Made by a program: the position numbers and the translations under genes
Shown: piece after piece, positions 1 to 6,564 of the stretch
Numbering within the stretch: the first letter of the stretch is position 1
How the letters are laid out: the number at the start of each line of letters is the position of its first letter
The notes under the pieces: generated by a model
The model's database searches: none
Told to the model about the DNA's origin: nothing
What the model saw: the letters and a program-made list of their open reading frames with translations, nothing else
Virus record (IMG/VR): IMGVR_UViG_3300044974_000617
Span: 1 to 28,991 of that record
Length of the DNA: 28,991 bases
Strand: one strand, 5' to 3'
Origin: a virus

Positions 1-127
1 AAAGACAGGATAATTATCTGTTTAGTGATACTTTAAATACCAATAGAGAGTCGGATGCTATACCATTGATTTATGGTACTTATTTGTGCCAATCAATACC
101 TGTCCTTAGCTCCAGTATAAGTAAGGT
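1..127. repeat. Terminal direct repeat, left copy (assembly overlap)
   Basis: Bases 1-127 are identical to 28865-28991. The length of exactly 127 equals a common maximum assembler k-mer, and an open frame (gene I) crosses the join. It is best read as the overlap of a circular contig, not as a biological terminal repeat. The unique length is 28,864 bp. Confidence 0.93.
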
Positions 128-140
128 TTCTTCTATTTAG
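1..140 (+). CDS. I: Tail assembly protein I, C-terminal end (wraps from 28453)
   Basis: Bases 1-127 duplicate the right edge. The reading frame enters with codons starting at base 3 and continues to the TAG at 138-140. It encodes the conserved C-terminal region of protein I, including PLIYGTY. This is not a separate gene. Only bases 128-140 are new relative to the right end. In the circular genome the whole gene runs 28453-28864 and then 1-140. Confidence 0.8.
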   Translation, partial: RQDNYLFSDTLNTNRESDAIPLIYGTYLCQSIPVLSSSISKVSSI

Positions 141-160
141 CCTATTTATTACTACTCAAT

Positions 161-171
161 ACTGGTATAAT
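161..171 (+). promoter_or_regulatory. Extended -10 promoter for the GIY-YIG gene at 206
   Basis: The sequence TGGTATAAT (163-171) is a perfect extended -10 element, lying 34 bp before the ATG at 206. No good -35 box is seen, which is normal for extended -10 promoters. The same nonamer occurs on the minus strand before the replication operon at 3492-3500. Confidence 0.55.
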
Positions 172-205
172 TTAATCAGTATTAAATAATAATAATTACA
201 AAAAT

Positions 206-1096
206 ATGAATAGTAAATCAGCAGGAATATACTTAATATTAAGTAAGACAAATGGTAAGAGATATGTTGGGAGTTCAATTAGAATTTGTGATAGATGGGG
301 CAGACATTTATCTGAATTAAGAGCTAACAAACATCACTCACAACACTTACAAAACCACTTTAACAAATATGGTGAACAAGACCTAATATTTACTGTATTA
401 GAGGTGGTTGAAAGAGGTGAGTTAAATTTAAATGACTTTAAAGAGTTACTTCTTAGTAGAGAGCAAGCTTATTTAGATAATTGGGAGGAGTGTCAATTTA
501 ACTCTAGACCTATTGCTGGAAGTAATTTAGGACATAAAATCCAAGGATCCAAATACTATACATATGCAAATGGTTCTTATAATGTCTATTATACTGTGAA
601 TGGATATAACTATTCATTTAGCAATCATTATACTGAAGAAGAAGCTATTAGGGAGGTAGAGTATTTAAAAACTCTTACTAATGAAGAACTAATTGAGTAT
701 GAAAAACAGTGTAGAGCTAAACCTAAAAGATTATATAAGGTAGAAGGTTCAAAATATTATTCATTTAATAAAGCATCTAAGATGTATCTTGTCACATATA
801 GAATTGAAGGCAAACCTGTTAAATTTAGCAATCATTATACTGAAGAAGAAGCTATTAAAGAGGTTGAATACTTAAAAACTTTAACTGATGATGAACTGCT
901 TAAGTATAAACAGGAGTGTATGAATAGACCCATAAAAACCAAAAGAAATGCAAAGCATTATTCATTTGTTAAGCTATCAAATAATTGGAAAGTAAAGTTT
1001 AGAAGTAAGTTTTATGGTTATTTTGCAACTGAACAAGAGGCCATTGATAAAGTAAATGAATTAAAACAAGAATTGAATATTAAACAAGGGGTTTAA
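206..1096 (+). CDS. GIY-YIG endonuclease with three AP2-like DNA-binding modules
   Basis: Probable site-specific (homing-type) DNA endonuclease of 296 residues. The GIY-YIG domain covers about residues 5-110, with G7-I8-Y9, Y20-V21-G22, R30, H34, the metal-binding E86 and N99 all visible. Behind it are three modules of the pattern K-Y-Y ... strands ... TEEEAIxEVEYLK, about 69 residues each. The last is short (KHYSF to the end, with YGYFATEQEAID). These match the AP2-type three-strand DNA-binding fold. A perfect 35-bp direct repeat (616-650 and 823-857) shows recent module duplication. The gene lies 65 bp downstream of tail gene I and has its own promoter. Two paralogues lie at 5453-6112 and 25328-26401. 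Homing is inferred from the family; the target site is unknown. Confidence 0.85.
   Translation: MNSKSAGIYLILSKTNGKRYVGSSIRICDRWGRHLSELRANKHHSQHLQNHFNKYGEQDLIFTVLEVVERGELNLNDFKELLLSREQAYLDNWEECQFNSRPIAGSNLGHKIQGSKYYTYANGSYNVYYTVNGYNYSFSNHYTEEEAIREVEYLKTLTNEELIEYEKQCRAKPKRLYKVEGSKYYSFNKASKMYLVTYRIEGKPVKFSNHYTEEEAIKEVEYLKTLTDDELLKYKQECMNRPIKTKRNAKHYSFVKLSNNWKVKFRSKFYGYFATEQEAIDKVNELKQELNIKQGV
616..857 (+). repeat. 35-bp perfect direct repeat, 207 bp apart, inside the GIY-YIG gene
   Basis: Bases 616-650 and 823-857 are identical (start atttagcaat, end gctatta). The spacing of 207 bp is 69 codons, so the repeat marks two in-frame copies of the DNA-binding module. It gives a substrate for slippage or recombination that would add or remove one module without breaking the frame. 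Confidence 0.85.
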
Positions 1097-1101
1097 TTAT
1101 T

Positions 1102-1380
1102 ATGAAATTATCAAAGAAATTACAAAGTTTATTAATTGTTGATGAGTTTATTGCTAGTCCAAATACTAATAAGAAACTATTAGAAGTGGTCCTTTTAGAG
1201 GGTAATTTAGAACTTCTAGAAGCTTTTAAAGTATATGATGAACAAACTATAGTGGCTACAATTAGAGACGCTACACTATCCTTTAAAGATCAAATGAATA
1301 GGTTTACAGAACCACAACCAATTAATAGTAAAAACTTATTAAAAGTTATTCAGGAAGTAAAATCAAATGAACAGAGTTAA
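1102..1380 (+). CDS. Hypothetical protein, 92 aa
   Basis: The start lies 5 bases after the stop of the GIY-YIG gene, so the two are probably co-transcribed. The product is a mostly helical, charged protein with no membrane segment and no motif I recognise. A GGGG stretch about 13 bases before the ATG is a poor ribosome site. The stop overlaps the next gene by 14 bases. It may be a small virion or DNA-metabolism accessory protein, but the sequence gives no firm clue. Confidence 0.6.
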   Translation: MKLSKKLQSLLIVDEFIASPNTNKKLLEVVLLEGNLELLEAFKVYDEQTIVATIRDATLSFKDQMNRFTEPQPINSKNLLKVIQEVKSNEQS

Positions 1381-1570
1381 AACAACTTTAGAAAAGATAA
1401 AGGATATTGAGAAAGAGTTAAGGTCAATTATTAAATCTGGTGACTTTGAATCAAAGGAAAGAAGATTATATATAATGAGCCAATTTGAAGTACTTAAGTA
1501 TTTATATGAAGTTGAAAAGTCTCTAGATAATGTTAAAGATGACTTCAAAATTACTATTGAATATAGTTAA
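1367..1570 (+). CDS. Hypothetical coiled-coil protein, 67 aa
   Basis: Overlaps the end of the 92-aa gene by 14 bases in another frame, a typical coupled phage arrangement. The protein is highly charged and predicted all-helical (TLEKIKDIEKELRSIIKSGD...), probably a coiled coil or helical hairpin. No family is recognised. An opposite-strand frame at 1363-1548 has a less natural composition, so the plus-strand reading is preferred. Confidence 0.5.
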   Translation: MNRVKTTLEKIKDIEKELRSIIKSGDFESKERRLYIMSQFEVLKYLYEVEKSLDNVKDDFKITIEYS

Positions 1571-1608
1571 ATATATTTTATATATATGCCCATAATTATC
1601 AACTAATT

Positions 1609-1617
1609 TGTTATACT
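1609..1617 (+). promoter_or_regulatory. Extended -10 element before the 40-aa membrane peptide
   Basis: TGTTATACT (1609-1617) fits the extended -10 pattern TGnTATAnT and lies 13 bp before the ATG at 1631, so the transcript leader would be very short. No clear -35 box is present. Confidence 0.35.
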
Positions 1618-1630
1618 ATATATATGTGTG

Positions 1631-1753
1631 ATGGCTTTTATATTTGTTTTATTGTTTGTTATATACTTTTATTATTTGTTGAACTTGTTTTGGTTGTTTG
1701 TGCTTATTTGGTTGATTTATTTAGTTGTTAAACTGTTAAATAAATGGATTTAA
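1631..1753 (+). CDS. Small hydrophobic membrane peptide, 40 aa (holin candidate)
   Basis: A short frame starts at ATG 1631 and ends at TAA 1751-1753. It encodes MAFIFVLLFVIYFYYLLNLF followed by WLFVLIWLIYLVVKLLNKWI, about 33 residues of nearly unbroken hydrophobic and aromatic sequence with a basic end (K, K). It would form one long or two short membrane helices. It lies between an extended -10 element and a strong terminator, so it looks like a stand-alone unit. Small hydrophobic peptides with a basic tail are typical of phage holins and lysis peptides, and no other holin was found. A second frame at 1624-1731 (35 aa) also reads as hydrophobic, which weakens the case because the whole stretch is T-rich. 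Confidence 0.4.
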   Translation: MAFIFVLLFVIYFYYLLNLFWLFVLIWLIYLVVKLLNKWI

Positions 1754-1757
1754 TAAT

Positions 1758-1791
1758 AAACCTCCTGGCTTAATTGCTAGGAGGTTTTTTG
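1758..1791. terminator. Hairpin terminator between convergent units
   Basis: AAACCTCCT (1758-1766) pairs with AGGAGGTTT (1779-1787), followed by a T run. The other strand also ends in a T-rich stretch. It serves the plus-strand unit and probably also the converging replication gene. Confidence 0.8.
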
Positions 1792-1815
1792 TTGTTATTG
1801 TTGGTTGTTAAGGTG

Positions 1816-3315
1816 TTAGTTAAAAGGTTTTTCTACTAGAATTGGATTGTTTAAGCCAGATGTTAAACCAGCTTGTTTGATTGTTTCTTCTGATACTTTA
1901 TGTAGTGTGATAAGTCCATCATATTCTGAGCCTAGAGTTACAAACTCTTCTTTAACTTTACCAAGTACACTCAGATGATGAATAAATGCACTCTCCTGAC
2001 CAGCTAGTATGAAATGAGCTAATGTAGCCTTTGCTTTCCATATCTCCTTGTTGGTGTTTTTGCCTAGCAACTCAGTTACATTTATTCTCATTCCTGTTGG
2101 GTTTGTAATATAAATACATTTGTTTCCTGCTTTATAACCATTCAACAAAATATAAGTTGTAACTAAGTAGTTGTGCCATATATCAAGTGATTCTTTAAGG
2201 GGTTTAATAGCACTAGCATAGGCTTGTAGAGAGGTTATAACTTTGTCTACATCACCTAAGAACTCCTTGTTTAGAGCATCTAATACTGCTGCTAGAGGGC
2301 CTCCATCTTTATCTAATTTAGCTTGTGCTTTCTTAATATCAGTTGGTAATGAAGAACCCATAATAGTACTAATTAATAATTGCTTCCAACAACCAACACT
2401 AACTCCTACAAGAGCAGCATATTCATACTTTGAATTAGGGTTTGCTTTGTAATCTTCTAACCATTTTGTGTTAATATTAGCAGCTTCAAATTGCTGAATT
2501 AAACCATTAACTTGACTAGCTTGTAAGTCATAGTTATGTAAGTCTTTAATGTCTTTATAAGCTATTTCTTTCATCTCTCTACAAGCATTAGTCATAGCTC
2601 CAAATACTTGACATATTCTACCACTCATTTGCACTTCATAGGCTGGAACATAACTATATAAATCCTCTTCAATCTTTATTGGCTTTTGAGCAACTACTAA
2701 ACTATAAGCAGTGTTAGAGCTATAATATTGACCTCTGATAGTATTGAATTGATCTTTAGTAATACTTAAGTTTGTGAAGTAATCTTCCTTGGCTTGTACA
2801 TATAAAGCTTCTTGTTTGTTAATATAAGCTTCTAAAGACTCTAATCTAATAAGACAATAGGGTATGGAGCTCATTGCATCTTTAACTAGTTGTGGTGCTT
2901 GATGAGTGCTATTTGGTAGTTTAAAACTACTTACTTGTTTGGTATTAACAACCCTACCAGTGAATAAATTGTACTTAGTTGCTTCTATGTCTTCTGCTAG
3001 TGGTAGCTTGCCAGCTTCTAGAAAGAGGTCAATTAACTCTAAGTTAACTGTAAACTCTCTTGATTTATGCTCTGTATAAGAGTAATCAGTTGCCTCTATT
3101 AAACCTCTTTCAACTAGTGATTTCCACCTTGCTTGTGGTATTTTTGCTTGAATTAATTCACATCCAATAGGGGCGGCTTCACCCCATTTAATTAGGTTAG
3201 ATACTAATGTGTGACATAAGAATGTTCTTGAATCCTTGGACAAGTCTAAATCATTAATTAAATCTAGTTGGGCTTTATTAACTTTGTAGAAGTCTATTAT
3301 GTATGCTTGTGTCAT
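1816..3315 (-). CDS. Replication protein: winged-helix plus family-A-like palm polymerase, 499 aa
   Basis: Candidate replicase or initiator. Residues about 30-100 look like a winged helix (ARWKSLVERGLIEATDYSYTEH). The second half carries ordered motifs of family-A DNA polymerases and single-subunit RNA polymerases. These are SGR (231-233, like the T-x-GR motif), YDLQASQVNGL (motif A, D263), K311 followed nine residues later by G320 (motif B, O-helix pattern K...G), a helix AHFILAGQESAFIHHLS (433-449, matching the Q-G-x-x-A-D helix) and EYDGLIT (motif C, D466, with Tyr where His is usual). No exonuclease, helicase or primase domain is seen. The gene starts 1 bp after an RHH regulator and lies beside the iteron region, as in plasmid Rep modules. 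The polymerase call is inferred from motifs; the motif order fits well. Confidence 0.65.
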   Translation of the reverse strand: MTQAYIIDFYKVNKAQLDLINDLDLSKDSRTFLCHTLVSNLIKWGEAAPIGCELIQAKIPQARWKSLVERGLIEATDYSYTEHKSREFTVNLELIDLFLEAGKLPLAEDIEATKYNLFTGRVVNTKQVSSFKLPNSTHQAPQLVKDAMSSIPYCLIRLESLEAYINKQEALYVQAKEDYFTNLSITKDQFNTIRGQYYSSNTAYSLVVAQKPIKIEEDLYSYVPAYEVQMSGRICQVFGAMTNACREMKEIAYKDIKDLHNYDLQASQVNGLIQQFEAANINTKWLEDYKANPNSKYEYAALVGVSVGCWKQLLISTIMGSSLPTDIKKAQAKLDKDGGPLAAVLDALNKEFLGDVDKVITSLQAYASAIKPLKESLDIWHNYLVTTYILLNGYKAGNKCIYITNPTGMRINVTELLGKNTNKEIWKAKATLAHFILAGQESAFIHHLSVLGKVKEEFVTLGSEYDGLITLHKVSEETIKQAGLTSGLNNPILVEKPFN

Positions 3316-3316
3316 C

Positions 3317-3463
3317 TTATTTGGCCTCTAAATAATCAATTAGAATGTCATTAATTAAAGCGGAAACACTGTTTATTTTACTATGTGCTTCTACTAATGC
3401 TTCTAGTTTATTTAGTACTTCCTTTGATATTCTGGTGCTAACTGTTACTTTTGTGGTTTTCAT
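3317..3463 (-). CDS. CopG/Arc-type ribbon-helix-helix regulator, 48 aa
   Basis: The short frame starts at CAT 3461-3463 and stops at 3317-3319, one base before the replication gene. The protein begins MKTTKVTVSTRISKEVLNKL, an RHH pattern: a beta strand (KVTVSTRI), a first helix (EVLNKLEALVEAH), a turn (NSVSA) and a second helix (LINDILIDYLEA). Such proteins dimerise and bind operators with the strand. Plasmid CopG represses its own rep operon from the same position, so copy control of the polymerase is the likely role here. An extended -10 promoter lies 29 bp upstream. Confidence 0.8.
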   Translation of the reverse strand: MKTTKVTVSTRISKEVLNKLEALVEAHSKINSVSALINDILIDYLEAK

Positions 3464-3491
3464 AATATTAATTTATTGATTTATACTTTGT

Positions 3492-3500
3492 ATTATACCA
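3492..3500 (-). promoter_or_regulatory. Extended -10 promoter of the RHH-replicase operon
   Basis: On the minus strand this reads TGGTATAAT, identical to the element at 163-171. It lies 29 bp before the RHH start. The AT-rich leader between them is a likely operator for the RHH protein. Confidence 0.55.
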
Positions 3501-3703
3501 TTAATTACTACTATTGTCTACTAATTATTACATTTAATGTATATATTTTTCTCTATGGTAAATCTTAAAACTATTTCAAATAACTACTGTAATTATTGTA
3601 ACAAATATGATATTTATTGGGGGTTGGATCACCAATTTTATGCCTTGTAATGTATATGTAGTAAGGGTTATAGCCATTGTGGATAGTCACCTATACTACC
3701 CTA

Positions 3704-3810
3704 TTTTCCTTCCTTCCCACTTTCCTTCTCTCCTCCTCTTCTCCTCTTCTCCTTTCCTTCCTCCTTCACTTCTTCCTTTCCTTCTTCACCTGCCTCTCTT
3801 CTTCCTTCCT
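3704..3810 (+). repeat. Polypyrimidine tract, 107 nt with four purines
   Basis: Only A3719, A3768, A3788 and G3792 interrupt C/T sequence. Bases 3720-3767 are 48 pure pyrimidines, and a weaker pyrimidine bias continues to 3860. In a genome where T and A dominate, the C content here is exceptional. Such homopurine-homopyrimidine DNA can form triplex structures and blocks or primes polymerases in other systems. Two open frames in it (3607-3867, 3677-3877) are low-complexity Ser/Phe/Leu/Pro artefacts. Confidence 0.85.
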
Positions 3811-3869
3811 ATCACAACTTCACTGCCCTTTCTCTATCTCCAACCTTCCTCTCCCTTCCTTGGATAACC

Positions 3870-3937
3870 TAAATTAGAATTAAATTAGAATTAAATTAAC
3901 TTTAAATTAGAAATTAAATTAGAATTTAAATTAACTT
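3870..3937 (+). repeat. Six 11-bp iterons
   Basis: The units are TAAATTAGAAT (3870-3880), TAAATTAGAAT (3881-3891), TAAATTAACTT (3892-3902), TAAATTAGAAA (3903-3913), TAAATTAGAAT (3915-3925) and TAAATTAACTT (3927-3937). All share TAAATTA. The 11-bp period keeps copies on one face of the helix, as in Rep-binding iterons, and the array is almost pure A/T, so it could also be the unwinding element. Confidence 0.8.
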
Positions 3938-3993
3938 TATTACTAATTCCTTAAGTGGTCTTTTAATTACATTTCATATAAATATCACAATTA

Positions 3994-4064
3994 CACAAGC
4001 ACCAAGTAACTACATCTTTATTAGGGTTTAAACCTATAAATATACTAGTTACTTTATACTTGTG
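3994..4064. repeat. 71-bp imperfect dyad with central palindrome
   Basis: The arm cacaagcaccaagtaacta (3994-4012) matches the reverse complement of 4046-4064 at 16 of 19 positions. The exact centre holds the palindrome GGTTTAAACC (4025-4034). It could be a cruciform at the origin, a binding site for a dimeric protein, a resolution site, or a packaging/nicking site close to the end of the terminase gene. Confidence 0.65.
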
Positions 4065-4202
4065 ATTAGGTGATTCTATGTTTTAAACTACTATCCAAAC
4101 ATTGTTATTATTACATTATATTTAACAATTTGGGCCACATTTGTTTAGTTAATCTAATAACTCTTATCTCCCATTTGTTTAACATATTTAACTATTTATT
4201 AC

Positions 4203-5453
4203 TTATTTTTTATTATTCATAATATATGCTATAACCCCAGTAACAGCATCTAGGATGTGGTCATTGCCTTTAACAAACTTGTCAGCTATGACAGTACCAT
4301 CATCCAATAACACCCTTTTATAGCCTTTAATTTGGTCAATTAGTAGGGTTAAATTTCTATTAATAAACAATGTTTTGTTGTAAAACATATTGTTAGTTTT
4401 ATCACATCTATGACTTGGTTTATAGCCAATAGCATTTCTAGGAATAGTTAAAGCTTGTGTTAATCCTCTTCTTCTAGCACTAATAACAAGATCACTTCTG
4501 TCATCTGGCACACAGACTCTATACAATTTATAGTTGTTATTTAGTAGCTGCCACTTATCTAATATCTCATCAACAGTAACAATTGAATCAGACTGCCAAC
4601 TATCTACAACCTCTAATACAAGGCTGTTATCCTCTAACACTAAGCACTTAACAACAGCATAAGCAGCATTTACAGTTCCACTATCAGTACCTAAGTAATG
4701 TATCTCTTTAACAACTCTAAGAGGGTTCATAACTTGCCTATAACTACCTAAGTTATCCTCTGTAAAGCAGTCAAAAACATTAGCAGGACTATCAATAAAC
4801 TCAGACATAAACTCAGCTTGAAAGGCTTTATCACTTAATATAGTCTTTAAATAGTTAATCTTTTCCTCTGTAAATAGCTCATTGTCATACACAGTAAACT
4901 TAAAATGTTTAACTCCATCTCTCATTGTAAGGCGGTGAAAAGGACTTAATAACCCACTAGAAGCAGTACCAATACATAACACCTGACCATTATCTAAGAG
5001 CCTTGGAAGTATAACATAATCAAGTAAATACTCTACTTTATCAACATCTTGAGTCTCATCAAGATAAAACCTATAAAAAGACTTACCTCTTAGATGACTG
5101 CCAGTATTATCAGTACCCATTCCAGTTATGAGTAAGTCTGGTCTTACTCCTTTAAATCTAACTCTAAGTTCTGACTTGTTATATTCAAGTACAACATCCT
5201 TAAGGTCTTCTTCAATAAAGGATAATAAATATAACCAATGAATGCTTTTAGCAACTACTTGTGACTGCATACATATAACAACCCAAGGCCTATCTAATGG
5301 GCTTATAGGGCCGCTATAATTCAAGCAAGCTATGATTGCACTTCTCAACATTAAGTAGCTCTTACCACTACTTCTAGCTGCAACCATAACCTTTATTTTA
5401 CTAGTTTGATCTCTTTCAACTATTGATTGTATTTTTGTAAATTTGATATTCAT
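4203..5453 (-). CDS. terL: Terminase large subunit
   Basis: ATP-driven DNA-packaging motor and headful/cos nuclease, 416 residues, normal length. The ATPase domain shows Walker A AARSSGKS (about 25-32), Walker B FYLDETQ (about 129-135, D then catalytic E) and coupling motif GTASSG (about 162-167). The C-terminal nuclease domain has YLGTDSG (first acidic residue, about D257), VPDDRSD (about 314-320) and HILDAVTG (last Asp, about 401). The start overlaps the stop of the GIY-YIG gene (TAATG), giving coupled translation. No small subunit is recognised nearby. It acts with the portal encoded at 27000-28361. Confidence 0.93.
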   Translation of the reverse strand: MNIKFTKIQSIVERDQTSKIKVMVAARSSGKSYLMLRSAIIACLNYSGPISPLDRPWVVICMQSQVVAKSIHWLYLLSFIEEDLKDVVLEYNKSELRVRFKGVRPDLLITGMGTDNTGSHLRGKSFYRFYLDETQDVDKVEYLLDYVILPRLLDNGQVLCIGTASSGLLSPFHRLTMRDGVKHFKFTVYDNELFTEEKINYLKTILSDKAFQAEFMSEFIDSPANVFDCFTEDNLGSYRQVMNPLRVVKEIHYLGTDSGTVNAAYAVVKCLVLEDNSLVLEVVDSWQSDSIVTVDEILDKWQLLNNNYKLYRVCVPDDRSDLVISARRRGLTQALTIPRNAIGYKPSHRCDKTNNMFYNKTLFINRNLTLLIDQIKGYKRVLLDDGTVIADKFVKGNDHILDAVTGVIAYIMNNKK

Positions 5454-6112
5454 TATTCAATTCCTAGCTCTAATTTAAGTTGTTTGACTCTATCTATAGC
5501 TTCTTGTTCTGTTGCATAAGAGCCAAAGTATTTGTTCTTACCTTCCAAAATAAATTGAACTTTATATTTACGTTCTAATTTATTAAAACTATAATGTCTA
5601 ACATTTCTTTTAAGTTTTACAGGCTTTGCTAGACACTTTTCTTTATAATTCAACAATTCCTCTTGTGTTAAAGTCTTGATATATTCAACCTCTTTAATTG
5701 CTTCATCTTCTAAATGGTGATAAGAGAAAGTTATCATTTTACCTTGTATATGATAATAAGTTTGATATTGTTTACTACTATATCTATAGTACTTAGAGCC
5801 TTCTTGTTTAAATCCTATTCTACTCCCAGCAGCAGGACAATCATTAAATTCAGGTTTTAGCAAGTCCATATAGTATTGTTCCCTTTCAGTTAGTAAACTT
5901 AAATCAACTACTTCTTCTAATACTTCAAATGTTAAATCTTCTATTGAATATTTATTAAAATGATTTTGTAAGTGATTATTAGGGTTCTTATTATTCTTTA
6001 AAGTACTTAAATGCATCCTCCACCTCTGCCCTATATCAACACTCTGACCAACATACTTTTTACCATTAACTTTACTAGTAATTAAATATATTCCACTTAC
6101 TTTACTTTTCAT
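5453..6112 (-). CDS. GIY-YIG endonuclease with two AP2-like modules
   Basis: A 219-residue paralogue of the enzymes at 206 and 25328. GIY (GIYLI), YVG (KYVGQSVDIGQRW), the following Arg and His, and the catalytic Glu (TEREQYY) are present. Two AP2-like modules follow: GSKYYRY...EDEAIKEVEY and RHYSF...FGSYATEQEAIDRV. The gene is sandwiched in an operon, overlapping the RHH gene upstream by 11 bases and the terminase start downstream by one base. A nuclease beside terL is often a homing element; in some cos phages an HNH nuclease next to terminase takes part in packaging. Whether this GIY-YIG enzyme does so is open. Confidence 0.85.
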   Translation of the reverse strand: MKSKVSGIYLITSKVNGKKYVGQSVDIGQRWRMHLSTLKNNKNPNNHLQNHFNKYSIEDLTFEVLEEVVDLSLLTEREQYYMDLLKPEFNDCPAAGSRIGFKQEGSKYYRYSSKQYQTYYHIQGKMITFSYHHLEDEAIKEVEYIKTLTQEELLNYKEKCLAKPVKLKRNVRHYSFNKLERKYKVQFILEGKNKYFGSYATEQEAIDRVKQLKLELGIE

Positions 6113-6272
6113 TATTAGCCTCTCTTGTTTGTTTAACTTGTAGAAATGTAAGGTTATAATGAGCCATCAATATTTCTGTCATCTTAGTTGTATAGTGTGC
6201 TGTCTCTAACTGCATTAGGTCAACTAGCTCTTGAGGCACTCTTATTAAAACTGCTTTATTTTGTAATTTCAT
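6102..6272 (-). CDS. Ribbon-helix-helix protein, 56 aa, leader of the terminase operon
   Basis: Frame from CAT 6270-6272 to the stop at 6102-6104. The protein has the RHH pattern: strand KAVLIRVP, helix QELVDLMQLETA, then HYTTKMTEILMAHYNLTFLQ. It is clearly a paralogue of the RHH protein at 15821, sharing RxPxEL and YTTKxxxIL-x-HY. It is translated into the GIY-YIG gene by an 11-base overlap. It is probably the regulator of this operon and of the divergent one at 6415. Because no small terminase is seen, a DNA-recognition role in packaging is an untested alternative. Confidence 0.75.
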   Translation of the reverse strand: MKLQNKAVLIRVPQELVDLMQLETAHYTTKMTEILMAHYNLTFLQVKQTREANNEK

Positions 6273-6414
6273 ATATTTATTTAATTAACTATAAATAGTA
6301 TATCACATAGATATCTAATTATGTAAGCACTTATAATATTAATGCACATATTTATATATAAGATTGGTGCTATATTATATATAGTTAATAAATAAAGATA
6401 AACAAATAGGAATA
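6273..6414. promoter_or_regulatory. Divergent promoter/operator between two RHH-led operons
   Basis: The 142-bp region contains inverted elements: 6277-6293 (TTATTTAATTAACTATA) and, facing it, 6380-6396 (TATAGTTAATAAATAAA), which agree closely when one is reversed. TATATT at 6371-6376 is a likely plus-strand -10. The motif TATATTATATATAGT recurs before the RHH gene at 15821. These are candidate operators for the small RHH proteins. Confidence 0.5.
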
Positions 6415-6564
6415 ATGGAAAAAACAGTTAAGAGAAGCATTATTGGTTATTGGGGGACTAAAACTGAAGCCCAACAAACCAAAGAATATGCTAAAAGTTT
6501 AAAACTAACAACCAGTGAATTAATAAGACAAGCCTTAAAACTATACAGAGAATATAATGATTAA
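6415..6564 (+). CDS. Ribbon-helix-helix protein, 49 aa, leader of the K-G operon
   Basis: The ATG at 6415 is preceded by AGGA, one of the few fair ribosome sites in the genome. The RHH pattern is strand RSIIGYW, helix TEAQQTKEYAKSLKL, turn TTS and helix ELIRQALKLYREY. It is divergent from the 6102 RHH gene and is followed by an overlapping 41-aa gene, then K. It is probably an operon regulator. Confidence 0.75.
   Translation: MEKTVKRSIIGYWGTKTEAQQTKEYAKSLKLTTSELIRQALKLYREYND

Larger units (their letters stand above)
3464..4202. other. 739-bp gene-free region, candidate replication origin
   Basis: This is the only gene-free stretch longer than 300 bp. In order it holds the promoter of the replication operon (3492-3500), an unremarkable AT-rich part (to about 3600), a short G-rich patch (3620-3690), a polypyrimidine tract (3704-3810, looser to 3860), six 11-bp iterons (3870-3937), a 71-bp dyad (3994-4064), and an AT-rich end (4065-4202) in which I see nothing definite. 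The combination of Rep gene, iterons and AT-rich DNA is that of a plasmid-type theta origin. The region ends at the stop of the terminase gene, so a packaging site here is also possible. Confidence 0.6.

Noticed and set aside
1-127. Terminal repeats as true phage terminal redundancy
   Set aside because: Exactly 127 bp, in the middle of a gene that reads across the join; this fits a k-mer overlap of a circular contig.
206-1096. CRISPR or repeat array in the GIY-YIG gene
   Set aside because: The repeats are in-frame coding modules with 69-codon spacing, not short repeats with unique spacers.
1363-1548. 61-aa frame on the minus strand
   Set aside because: Mirror of the 67-aa plus-strand gene, with no promoter or coupling.
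1624-1731. 35-aa hydrophobic frame MCDGFYICFIVCYILL...
   Set aside because: Cysteine-rich alternative frame of the same T-rich stretch; the 40-aa frame is longer, ends with basic residues and stops next to the terminator.
3607-3877. Two overlapping open frames (86 and 66 aa) in the polypyrimidine tract
   Set aside because: Low-complexity Ser/Pro/Phe/Leu translations caused by C/T sequence; two frames are open at once and no start context is convincing.
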